Positions 27,501-37,859 of a DNA stretch of 64,000 nucleotides are shown here, piece by piece; position 1 is the first letter of the stretch; the number at the start of each line of letters is the position of its first letter. The notes beneath the pieces are model-generated. The model made no database searches and had not been told where the DNA came from. It saw only the letters and a program-made list of their open reading frames with translations. The translations under genes were made by a program, and so were the position numbers. Location: the NCBI RefSeq assembly GCF_050948175.1, contig NC_135201.1, positions 8,804,001 to 8,868,000 on the forward strand. Reading direction: 5' to 3'. This stretch comes from Xylocopa sonorina (taxonomy: Eukaryota; Arthropoda; Insecta; Hymenoptera; Apidae).

Positions 27501-30500
27501 ATTAGAAGAAAGGAAGGCCTTCAATTGGTATTAATATGCATTTTTCTTTCGATCAAAAGATTATATAGCTATTAGACTGTCGCAGAGTCTTGTTTAATTA
27601 TATTTAAACTGTATAAGAAACACCATGAAGCGATTAATATTATACGATAACTGTTTATTTCGTGTCCATAAATTTCAACAAGTTTACGAGTCTCGAATTC
27701 GGCAGACGAGCCTATTTTATAGTTGCGCAGACTTTGCCAAAATAGCAGAATCAACAATGCGTAGAAAATAGAAATAGTCTCATGTTTTACAAGGGAAACA
27801 GCAATGCCAATGAAAACAGCTTTTAGAGCCTACAATTTATTACTACCTATCTAATATTATCTTCGAATTGGACGTTTATCATTAATATCTAACATTTTCT
27901 CAAAACCGATAGTCCATTCTACTTAAATCACGGATTACCTACGGTTGAAGATATTAATATCAAAATGAAAAAAAAAAAAACAAAATACAAATTTTTCTAA
28001 TTATGTCACAGCAGCCATTTTCGCGGAACAGCGATGTGCGTTACGGGCTACAGATTTGTTCAATATTCTAATAATAAATGCTGAGGAGAAGCTGTATTAT
28101 CTACTACGACTACTAACGAGGTCCTCGCGTGAGGCACAACCGAGTCCCTGCTACTAAGTGGTTTGAAATGGTGGTTGACGTTACAGAAATTCAGCGACAA
28201 TTTGCTAATTCCTTTTCCGCCGCGTGATTCACGTTTTTAACGTGTCCTTGGCCTTACGGCGCGACTGTTGTCCTACAATACGAAGAAGGAAGAAGGAGAA
28301 GGAGGGTCAAGAACGTACATCATGACGGAGAAATAACGTGGATAAGAGGGAAGGGGCCAGCTGAAAAGGCAGGCGGAAAGGGAGAACGACATTGGAGGCG
28401 ACGGAGGAGGAACACCGACTAGAGGAGAAGGAGGCTTCGCTAAGGGGCAGATCGAACATTAACCCCTTAACGCTCACGTTTTTCTCGGCTTATCTTTGAA
28501 AAACGGTCCAATTTTTTAAATTTTATACTTCTAAGGGCCACTGCATCGTTTTCCGCGATTGTACTCGCCGCATCAGGTATATTGCAATATAACAAAATGA
28601 CATATCCTCGATACATTCGTGACTAACCGTGTAAAAGAAATAGAATTATTTTCTTTTAAATGCATTGTATAATAAATCTCCCATTTTGCATTGTTACAGA
28701 GCATGAAAAAAATGAATTCATTACCTGCGACAATATGGTATTGTTATATCGGAACAATACGTTAGTAACGCCGCACTATCAGCACACGCCGCTTGTTAGG
28801 ACTTTCAAAGGCTGCGTTTATGATACATTCACCCGACTTTAGTTCTAGTTAAACTCCACCAGTCCTCCTCTCTACGAAAGGAAGCTGAGAAACGATGTTT
28901 ACCAAGGAAACTGTACAACGACAGGAAGCGCTAGGCGATCTATTATTGTCGCGTCTGCTTCAATTATACTGGATGTATTGTAAACTCATGGGACAGAACG
29001 ACAAACATTGTATTGTTAGGGATTGTTGAATACAATTCTTTTCTTGTACACTGTAAGACATGTTCATTTCTAACAATTTTATCAAACTCTCGAACGAACT
29101 TTCCGTCTTAGTTTGCTCTGTAAAATCAATCGTTAAAATTTCTTTGGCCAAACACCCCTATTAGTCGCTAACGGGACGACAGTTTTTCTCTACGCTTCGT
29201 TTCATGGATAACTGCAACAATGTCAAATACGAGACACCATGTAACGTTTAAAAATACATCGTGAATGTTCACGCGTGAATGAGATTCTATTATCTATCCG
29301 CGTCGCCGCACTGGGGAACAATGGACACGAAACAGGACAGATTAAAAGCTATAAAGTAATCTCGTTGCGTCTCCCGATGGACGAGGCACGGAAGCACGCC
29401 CACGTGGCCATGCTCACGCTTTTCATGAACGCCATAAACTCCACTTTAATAAGCGTATAAGAGCCGTATCGCGTCAACCACCTAACTGAAGATTTTGATT
29501 GTTCCTCTCGACGTTATCCTCATGGTATGAAGTTCATTGAGCGGATCGACATGGAATTTGTGACGTAAAGCAAAGTGTCACGTTGACGCAGAAGATTGAT
29601 TATGCGAGTGCAAAAACATTTTGAAAGAAAAATGTCAGTAGAGGCTACGTCAATGCTTACGTCAATATTTTTTATGGTAAAATAGTCTTACGTTCCCAAC
29701 GGGTTACCAGAATATCACATGCCGACCTTAGGGACAAATCTTGACTGATTTATATGTGTACTTGCGTCAGCTTACTTCAAGATTCGTACAGTTATATCGT
29801 GTGCACGGTACTTTGAGTACTTTCTTAGCTTGAAGCGACTTGGAAGTCGAAGAGACTGATCAACAGGAACGAACGCGTTATCTGTAAAAGATATTTTAAA
29901 TCACGTAAAAGAAAAATTTACGTCGATAATGATATCAAATGACTCGAAGTTAAGAAACTTGATGAATGGGTCTCGATCGATCAAATTCGCTTAAACTCGA
30001 GGAACTTGAATTGAAGTTTGGGTTTGATCGTTCGTTCCGACGCTGTTATCGTTGGATTCGACTCTTCCACGCACAACTCCTTAACGCACGTAGCCACACC
30101 TAACTTGCAAATTCCTGCATTCTTATATCTTGTGTCTGGCATTCTACACTCGATACGCTCACTGTCAGCAGATTATTCAAGATTTGATGGTACTCGAAAG
30201 CTTCCGTTCGAAGCGTATTTCGAACGAAGAAACAGTCGAATAGAGCTCAACTTGAAACCTGAATGAACATTTCCTGAGTCAAGTAAATAACAGGCTCGCC
30301 ATTGGCAAAGTGGTCTCGAGTTACTTCGAGTCAATTGACTTGAGGTCAAGTAAAGTAACAAGTTGGGACTTGCAAAGTTGAATGAACATTTCGAGCCGAG
30401 TAAATAACAGGTTTACATTCGATTCAAGCAGCGTGGAATGTAGAACTTGACTAATCCGAACAATATTTATCTTGACCCAGTGTCCCATTTAATGCCCAGT

Positions 30501-33500
30501 CTGTGTGCTACGGCAAAGAAACGTACAAGAGTCAAAGATTAACAGGGATCAATGGAAACGAGAAATGAAAATTGTACCATCCGATGAAGCAGGGCTTTGG
30601 CTCGCTGCAAGGGTCAAGCTATGCTCGAAAGCAGGTGTGACTATTTATTTCGCGACCAGGTGAGACAGACGGCCCTGAATGTAACGTCAACCGCGAGCAA
30701 ACAAGCATCTATGCGTGGGCATACAAATCGCGTAGGTGTCCCTCTTCGATTACCTAGCTTTGACCCAAGGGCACTATAGTTGTGCATTGCGGAACGCGTG
30801 CACGTAGTCGATACCGCCCGGGTTCTAGTATTTTTACCTGTGCCACGAACTTACTTTTCATAGACCATGGGGGTCAACCAAGGAGGTATTCTTGTCACTA
30901 ACACTTAGGCTCGCCAGCCATTCTACATTTCACGATACAACGCTTACAGTACTTTGGACCAAATGGGGCCATCAATGTACCCTATGTTACTCGTAACATA
31001 AAAATGTTATTTAATCCGCTCTTCGACGAAAGCATACTTTTTCATAGAAATGGCAATTGCATCAGGAATTATGATAAATTTGAACGATGGCAAAAACGTT
31101 TCAATATTGAGAGACAGCTAACGCTGAAACACCCAGCGGATTCATCGTGGTGGAAATATGCAGAGAAACGAATTCAAGGTATTTAATTACAACCGGCAAG
31201 GAGGATACTCCACGATCAGTCACGTACAGCCCGGTTAAGCGTATAAATCGTGATTGCGAATGATAGTTGAAAATATTTCTAACGACATAATGACCGCTTG
31301 CGTCGACGGTCGAGCCCTACCTAACGCGTCGTTTTGAAGCGTGTCCGAGCGTAAAAATTCCGAGAAGAAAATAGTGGTACTCAGCTTACAGGAATCTCCG
31401 TTTGCCTTCGTCCCTCTGTGCCGTGGATGTGTCACAGCCTAGGAATGTCTCGAATTTCCAAGTTTGGGAACACTCCTGTCTCGTAATTCGTGCCATGGCT
31501 TTGGTCACGCACGTGTATACGCAATATCACGCTGCCCGCATCGCCCTTTGAACGTAATTTCTTCGCGCGAAAAAAAAATGAAGAAAAACAACACCAGGTT
31601 CGTAAATTTCATCGAAAAATTTTGCCCGAACACGATTTTATTGCGACGAGTTAATAATCGCATGAGATCATCGGAACACGTGTCTACATACCTCATAATA
31701 CGAAAAATATAATTGCCAATTTCAAAAATTATCTTCAATGGTTTCGACGATGCCAAACTATTTCAAAGGATTATTAATGTTAAGAGTTATTCGTATTAAT
31801 GGACATTAATATGAAGAGTTATTCTATGTTAATAGTTATATAAATCTCGGATATAAAACAGATTCATAGAAATAAAACTGTGCGCTAAAAATTGTATTCG
31901 ATTAATTTGTAATTGTATAAGATTACTAAAGTAAATAGTCCTTATCTCAACGATTATAAATATACACAGACGTGATTCATTAACTACATTGCATTATTAT
32001 GTAACTAGAATACTATAGTATTGATTTCGCAATCGAAAGGCAACCAGGCATTTTTCTTGCTTGAAAACAATAAATTGCTCAATTATGTGGTAATCAATAC
32101 CATTAATGTAAAAAAAAAAAATGATCGAATGGAAATAAAATCGGATCGACTAATTTCTTCCCTCGATCTGAAAAAAATGTTTACGTAGTCACTGGACAAA
32201 AAATGAATTTACAAACAGAAGATAACGAAGAGATAAAAATTCTTTTACCAAATTCTAGGAAATTTTCACTTCTTGCCGTCGACGGTCGAATAATTATTTC
32301 GGATGAAATAATGAAAGAGATCCTTCATGAAATGACCCAAGGCAACAGAGGTTGACTATCTTTGAAAGCTGACAGCATATTGATATTTTCTTAAGTCACA
32401 ATATTGCATAATGCAACCGAGAAACAACCGTTCTCTTTCCTTTTCACGGACATTCTTGCAGCATTCGTGCGACGAAATAATTCACGTTCGACATACCTTG
32501 GACAAACGTGACTGAATAAAAGACGAACCTAACCTAACTGAAAAAATCGAACTCGGAAAATTAACTCGAATCATGAGCGCACAAGTAACTACGTTACCCT
32601 TACGAACAGAGACACGATCGAATGATAAACGAAACCCAATTAAAAACCTATGTAATTCAAGAAATCGATTCACAAAGTCAATCATAAATATAGACATATA
32701 TATATATACATACATATAAACCTGCACACCAATCAAGAATCTACGAAACGTAGTTACAAGAATGTCGCACGCAGACAGACGCGCGCGCACACGCGCACAG
32801 TCGAATCCTAAAACGAAAAGAATGCGGCGAAGAAAAAGGAGAAGGCGCGCATCTGCGCGTGCGCGTAAACGAACGCGCGCACACGCGTGCGAGAGCGAAA
32901 GAATTTTCCTAAACACAGATGGTCGAGCAGATGCCACGCGTTGCAGTGCGTTCGGGTACGCACAGCGGGAAAACCAGGCGAACGTGGTGCACGTCGTGTA
33001 CGATCCGAGTTTCCAAAAAGAGACGGGAGGCGGCGAGAGGAGCTTAATGTCGTTGGCTTCGGGGAACGAAATTTCGAGATTTCGAGGAACGCGAAAGTCG
33101 CTGGGCACACGGAATAACCGTACACCGGGCCACTGTTGTTCGCGTGCCAAATGTGCAAACAAAAACAACAGCGAACGCAGGTCGCGTAATCTGCGCTCGA
33201 ACTGCCCGTACTCGATAACTCGAACGAGAAAAGAGAATCGACGATCGACCGTGCGCCATGCTAGTATTTTTCCAATGAATAAGTAAAAAACACATAGAGC
33301 TGCTATCGCTGTTCGTAATAAATGGAACATTTCCCCCTAATTTGATCCTTGATTAGCTTCTACTTCAATGCTATTCTCTTTGCATGTACCTGGTCAACTC
33401 GTGAATGACAATTAAGAATTTGTATTATGCATTTCAGTGTTGAAGCAGATGCGCGCACGTAACAAAACGGATATCTTAGTGGCGACATCAAAATCGAAAG

Positions 33501-34835
33501 AGTAATACCCTTGTACCGAGGTCTATTTTTAGGTACCGGTCAGTTGCATTATACGTTATGTACCGGTTAGCCCCGTGAGATGGTTCACTTACACCACGCT
33601 CCACGGCTACGTGTGTACACATTAATCTAGGCAACGTGGACACGTGGAACACGGTGTCCATGTAAGCTAGTTTTATAACGAAATTTTAGTCTTCCGCTCG
33701 ATAACGAGCGCCATTCACTGGACCCGCTGTGGGATTGGTATTTCGAACATCTACTCTTTCAACGAATCAGAGAAAATGTTTTTATGATTTCGCGTGTTAA
33801 GAATGCAGCCATTGAACGTTGGATCGAACGAGTACGTCGGCAGCTGAGAAACGATCACAGGTGTAATATTCCAGGAAAAATTTATAACATTTCGTAACGA
33901 GTCGATCGCGTCGACCAATTATTAGTACTTAATTATCAGCCGATCATGACAGACAAGTAATATCTAAATTAATTGTACACATCTCTGTATGCTTCCATGC
34001 TTTTACGTATTCGTATGCAACTGATGCGTATTAAAGTCGTATTAATTTAGCGATACGTGTAAGCACACTTCCGATAAATGAGTTTCCTCCCGAGTAACAG
34101 AGCGAGAGAAAATAAAATGAAAAAAGTCAAAGCTGGGCTGGGGGTAAAAAAAAATTCGACGTTTTCATTTGTGACAGTCGCGATCGATCGGAACGCGAGT
34201 AAAATGTGTTTTTTCTATCGAAAAGTTTGAACGAATAGTAGTTTTATTTTCGCGTTCGACCGTGGTCACCAGATTTCTCGAGTTTTTCATCGACAGCACG
34301 GCGGCCCTGGCGACTGGAATGCGGGCGCGGCGAGTCCTCGGTGTATGAATATACGCATACACGTAGTAGATACACACGCTTGAGAAACTTAAGGGGCGCT
34401 CACACGAGGGCAATGTAACGTCAGAAACATTTCGCCGTCCTCGCTGGTGCGTATACGTGCCCACGATGAGTATCTTACTAGACACGGTTATTACCAGGGT
34501 AACGCCAGCGCGTCTATCCGCTCGCATATGTAAATCCGATAAAAGGAGGAGAGAAAAAAAAAAACAGCATGAACAAGAGAAAATTCGTATATACGATCTT
34601 TAAATGAAATAAGGCTCGCGCATAGAGATCGCACGCAATTTCATATATACTCGCTGTTTTAGCACGTGTACGCGTGCATACAAACATATACATAGAAAAT
34701 GGCGTACCTGTCTCTAGGATCGATCCACGTTGTTTTTCTTGTGTTGTGATCGATGAAATACACTTTTCCATCAAAGTCTTGCGCGACGTCCCACCCTTCC
34801 GGAAGCGGTATCTCCCCATTCCGTCTCCTTGGCAT
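3570..34835 (-). CDS. kibra: Kibra (WWC family), Hippo pathway scaffold, 12 coding exons, 1338 aa
   Basis: Kibra is a cortical scaffold that works with Merlin and Expanded to activate the Hippo/Warts kinases. Exons: 34708-34835, 27386-27495, 27037-27131, 8078-8186, 7827-7986, 6211-7731, 5873-5959, 5598-5787, 4995-5456, 4663-4878, 4103-4581, 3570-4029. All junctions are GT-AG and keep frame. WW1 is at residues 10-42 (W15, W37, P40). WW2 is at 58-88, with W62 but Leu84 where the second Trp is expected. Coiled coils follow (about 100-420), then a Ser/Pro-rich stretch, a C2 domain (about 697-835, starting near QIKLRYSVSDGLLHVG), an acidic stretch (about 916-940), the aPKC-binding type motif FQRNSVERRS (about 1045-1054), a further coiled coil, and a C-terminal GVEV that resembles a PDZ ligand. 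The start is firm: an in-frame TGA lies two codons upstream of the ATG at 34835. The length is close to insect Kibra. Confidence 0.95.
9082..9453 (-). CDS. Coding-like exon in kibra intron 3: alternative first exon or end of a nested gene
   Basis: I do not recognise this protein. A minus-strand frame of 123 codons starts at ATG 9453 and ends at a TAG at 9082. It is rich in Gln, Tyr and Arg, with a polyglutamine-like tract near residues 30-45 and then a Tyr-rich part (for example EQIQRFYWEQCYRR). The frame stays open upstream of the ATG through an acidic run to a stop near 9550, so the true start may lie in another exon. At 9136 the sequence GAATAC|GTAAGG is a good donor after exactly 106 codons. 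Kibra exon 4 (8186) begins at a codon boundary, so splicing would be in phase and would give a kibra form of about 1333 residues without WW domains. Alternatively this is the last exon of a nested gene. Confidence 0.45.
   Translation of the reverse strand: MDRQYTLCVLVPAHQYRTYVNNYHQQAHHQRLQQQQQQRQQYPEQQRSCKQPYRQEQIYENVVSQYRMRMCYHNDYENDEQIQRFYWEQCYRRDDTDATAYYYCEYVRPLPGFSRASSVTRIS
10120..10144 (-). other. Candidate 25-bp microexon
   Basis: On the minus strand an acceptor (CCGGCCCTCAG) is followed by 25 bases reading DEARLFTP plus one base, and then a strong donor GTAAGA. It sits between the frame-switching island and the exon at 9082-9453, so it could belong to the same transcript. Short exons flanked by good sites also occur by chance. 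Confidence 0.2.
10560..11110 (-). pseudogene. GC-rich island with protein-like sequence in three successive frames
   Basis: No family was recognised. On the minus strand one frame reads GRFYYRPEESEMGHVQQG and continues into a Pro-rich stretch. At a run of C (plus 10834-10837) the protein-like reading moves to a second frame (GSANDRIVCSPNGALHIW). At a run of five G (plus 10684-10688) it moves to the third frame (RLNDERYDKTRDASSS). Shifts at two homopolymers fit sequencing indels or a decayed gene. Because the island is GC-rich, stop codons are rare in all frames, so a non-coding explanation stays possible. It lies upstream of the exon at 9082-9453 on the same strand and could belong to it. Confidence 0.3.
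12361..12520. repeat. Palindromic (MITE-like) element, copy 1
   Basis: The two halves are imperfect inverted repeats of about 75 bases. The ends are ATTCGTTCCGTAC and GTACGGAACGAAT, and the inner arms share TTTACGCGAAGTG and CACTTCACGTAGAA. A related copy lies at 26586-26751. There is no coding capacity for a transposase, so it is probably a non-autonomous DNA element or foldback repeat. Confidence 0.7.
13301..13308 (-). promoter_or_regulatory. TATA box of a possible internal promoter
   Basis: On the minus strand the sequence TATAAAAGGGGGCCC is a textbook TATA box with GC-rich flanks. Transcription would start about 30 bases downstream, near 13275, and run toward the coding-like exons at 9.1-11.1 kb and kibra exon 4. 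This is the strongest TATA match I noticed in the intron. Its use as a promoter is inferred. Confidence 0.4.
24503..24559. repeat. 57-bp repeat, copy A
   Basis: This shares a core (TTATGGAACGCGACAACTTCC, first 20 bases noted) and flanks with 24816-24872, with only a few differences across about 57 bases. Both start at GCCATATTC and end at ATTTTAA in the same orientation. The copies are about 313 bases apart in kibra intron 3. Origin unknown; it may be a repeated regulatory element or a short transposon remnant. Confidence 0.65.
24816..24872. repeat. 57-bp repeat, copy B
   Basis: This is the partner of 24503-24559 in the same orientation. The core GGAACGCGACAACTTCC is identical and is followed by GCCCGGAAGTCTCG in place of GACCGGAAGTCTTG. 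GGAAG/CTTCC inside it forms a small palindrome (ACTTCCGNCCGGAAGT), which resembles a pair of ETS-type sites. Confidence 0.65.
26586..26751. repeat. Palindromic (MITE-like) element, copy 2
   Basis: It has the same architecture as 12361-12520. It begins GATTCGTTCCG and ends CGTAACGAATC, with arms of about 75 bases that contain GGTTCTACGCGAAGTGCCGC and its near-complement CGGTACTTCACGTAGAACC. It is GC-richer and more symmetric than copy 1. The two copies show this is a family rather than a chance hairpin. Confidence 0.75.
27496..34707 (-). other. Kibra intron 1 (7.2 kb)
   Basis: This intron separates the two WW-domain exons. It is AT-rich with scattered simple repeats. A duplicated segment lies at 30261-30420 and a long but doubtful frame at 32482-33330. 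At about 32690-32780 there are TA/CA repeats followed by CG-rich alternating (gc/ca) sequence. No transposase or structured RNA was recognised. Confidence 0.75.
30261..30420. repeat. Degenerate 119-bp tandem duplication
   Basis: GAATGAACATTTC followed by AGTAAATAACAGG occurs at 30261 and again at 30380, a spacing of 119 bases. The sequence around it is enriched in short tcaagt/cttga words on both strands, and contains a palindrome-like stretch (GAGTCAATTGACTTGAGG). Confidence 0.5.
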
Positions 34836-35149
34836 ATTTCACTGCGCTCTAAATCCATCCAAAACTCTCTATCACCGACCAGTCGACAGGCACATATCTG
34901 TGCGCGCGAGCACACACTCCCCGTGCCACATACACGCTGTATCGATGGAAGAGAAAGAAAGACAGACGATGTGAGAAAGACAAAGAGGGATATATTCGAG
35001 TTAGTAAAGAGAAGGCACGCAATAGTAATACACACCGATATAACTGTGGAATGGAGATAGAAAGGATGTGTTGCATGCCACTGAACGCACACACGCGAAC
35101 ATGCGTACACACAGCCGCGCGCACACGCATACGCACACTCTGTCAAAAG

Positions 35150-35275
35150 GAGAGAGAGAGAGAAAGAGAGAGAGGTAGGTAGATAGGTAGAGAGGGAGAA
35201 AGAGAGAGAGAGAGAGAGAAGACGACGAAGAAGAGAAGGAAAGAGAGACAGAGGGGGAAAGAGCGAGAGAAAAAG
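35150..35275. repeat. GA-rich microsatellite near the kibra start
   Basis: AG repeats are broken by a GTAGGTAGATAGG patch and GAC triplets. The tract lies about 320 bases upstream of the kibra ATG. Confidence 0.85.
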
Positions 35276-36201
35276 AGACATCACGTGCATATGTATACAT
35301 ATATATATGTACGCAGATTCATTGTAATATATATACACGTATACGTGTTTTTATATATGTATATAATATGTACATACACGTTCACGCGTCTCTTACTGGC
35401 TGTGTCTCTTTCGCACTCGATCTCTTTCTGTCTTTCTTCTCTCTCTCTTTCTCCCTCACGCGTTACTCCGCCATCATGAATACCTCATTATCATGAGCGG
35501 AGTGACGTCAGAGTCCCCGCCTTCAGATTCCTCTCGAGCGGAATTCCACCGTTAACATAGCTGGCCGTCGAAGAAAAGTCCACTGTTGGTATCTTGCCTT
35601 GAGACGGTACCGTGGTCCTACATTTGTATAAGAGCGTGTTATAGATGCCCGTTACATTATCGTGACACTTTTTTTTTTTTCTCTCTTAATCCCGCACACT
35701 GGTCACTTCGCAGTATCGTGTCGAAGATGATGTACAGATGTACGGCACAGGCTTTAAATCGCCTTCTTCACATCATCGAGAAGAGGAACCGAATTCCTCG
35801 GTGGAGACCGAGGAAAGGAGAATGAAAATAAAAAAAAAAAAGAAAAGAAAAATAACACTTTCACCCTCTCTGCCGTCTTCACTTATGGCTCACTTCTATT
35901 TACACTCTCACCCTCTACCTCTCTATCAGGGCCTCGATTTTACGTATCACGTGCGACGTTTTCTCTTCACACTATCCTTCGATCCGCAACTTTAGTCCTT
36001 ACACGATTACGACTACCGTGCCCTCGGTACCATCGGGAAGCCGGTGCACTCTAAAAATACTTACGGCACTGTGCCGGCGGATAAACGGCGAACACTTGCG
36101 AACGTGGTACAGGTGCACACGTTTCGTCGGCGAATCTGGTCCCGGGGAAAATCGTTCCGACCCGGTGGCAATCGCGTCGTTCTCCTTTTCGAGGCAGCAG
36201 G

Positions 36202-36243
<42 letters not shown>
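36202..36243. repeat. (GAC)14 trinucleotide microsatellite
   Basis: About 14 uninterrupted GAC units. Reading frames through it give runs of Asp, Thr or Val, which explains several spurious open frames nearby. Confidence 0.9.
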
Positions 36244-37859
36244 TTTCTCAGAGCAGAAACGGGACAGCATCTGCGTCTGCGACCCGCTTTAAGAAGTGCA
36301 CACTAATGCCGGGTGCACATTTCACCGTGCTCCCTTTTCTTTCCTCGCACTCGAAACTGTTTCGGCCGGTCGTCGTGCGGAAAACTCGGCGTGTCGATCA
36401 ACGGCGACGTTCCCACGAATAAATGTCAGAATTCGCAGCCAACCCCGCTTTTACTTACACGGCCAGAGGCGCACTGACTGTTACGGTTACCGCGAGACAC
36501 TTTGCTCTCGTTCATGGATCGAACTGAACATGGCTCCTCCGCAAACGATCGTACGTACACTCTGTCAAGTCCAACTCGCAACGAGTGCCAAGAATACGCG
36601 CAAACTACTCTTTCGTTTCGACGGATACTACAACCTCGCGCCAACTACAAGCATGTCGAGTGTTTGAAACATGCCACTGGACGTTCATACCGTGTGCGCT
36701 TGGCAATGCCTCTCGCTCGCTCTCTCCTCCAGATCGCCTGAACGCGTCCTGCTCGCCTCATCCCCACCACGACAAACCTCTCTCTCCTTCCTTCTCTCTC
36801 TTTACCGCGAATCGCCCCCCACCACTCCCCTACCCGAGAGCTCTCGTGTCTCTGACCGCTATGCACGAACGACGACGGGAACAGACGAACGCGCGATGCC
36901 CTTTCCACTGTTTCGCATATTTCCCGTTACGTTGCATCGACGGCGCCACCGTACGACTTCTAAACGCAGGTGCACCCAACACCGTTCAACATCCGGGACG
37001 AATGAATAAACTGCTGGTAATCCGTCGGCGCCCCTTCGAGAATGTCTCATAAGCCGCTGTGGTATTCGCGCGTATATTGCTTCCTCTTTCTCCTTTTTCC
37101 ATTTTTTTCTCCCTTTTCTTTCCGCTCCTTTTAGTTTCTTTCTCCTCTCGTTGTTATTCCCTCTGACACCGTAGCTTCCAAATGTTGTCGAGATTCGATC
37201 GAGCGATTTATTCTTCTACTAAAATCTCGTTTACCGTTGCTCGAGTCGATGATTAACTCGATTTGCATGGAATTACCTGCGACAATGATCGATATTAATA
37301 TTGTACACTTTTCACGTTACAGATAACAATGTAATTTGTATTCTACTGTTCTCTAAATAGTTTGTCAATATATGAAAATTTAAGTTTTCGCTTAGATCTC
37401 TCGTGTTCATTTTAACGTAACGTTAAATGTATATTAGATACGAATGTAGATAGTTGATTCGTAAAATCTACGCATATGCCGTTCAGAATTTTTATTACCG
37501 TATCCTATCGATCGCTGTATCGGTAACGAACGAGAGAAAAAAATGTTCCGTTAAACATTTCTCGAATCCGTTGATCATCGAAACGGATAAGAATTTTAGG
37601 AAACTTTGTGAACCGTTCGCTACCCGATGGGACACGTGAACGTGTGTACAATTCTGAACGCACACGTATGGCGCAGGTACTATGCAGACGTATGCTCGAG
37701 TGTTCTCCGGATGCGGTAAACTTTCGCCAGAATTCCGTACGTAAAAACCGAATATATGACCCTGTAACGTGAATCGATTGTATGTTGAGGATTTTATAGA
37801 GTCCCCGCAAATTTGTTTGCCCAGAGGGAATAGTTTGTTAAGTGTTGGACGAAGTCAAC

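Larger units (their letters stand above)
34836..37859. promoter_or_regulatory. Divergent intergenic region between kibra and the FAM114A gene
   Basis: The two start codons are 3.0 kb apart and the genes point away from each other, so this should hold both promoters and kibra 5' UTR. Near kibra there are long GA runs (35150-35275) and TA/CA runs (35287-35370), and about 36000-37050 is GC-richer with a (GAC)n tract. GA runs of this kind are typical of GAGA-factor-bound insect promoters; that is inference. No third gene was seen. Confidence 0.55.

Noticed and set aside
32528..32538. CCTAACCTAAC, resembling the insect telomere repeat
   Set aside because: Only two units; far too short to be telomeric.
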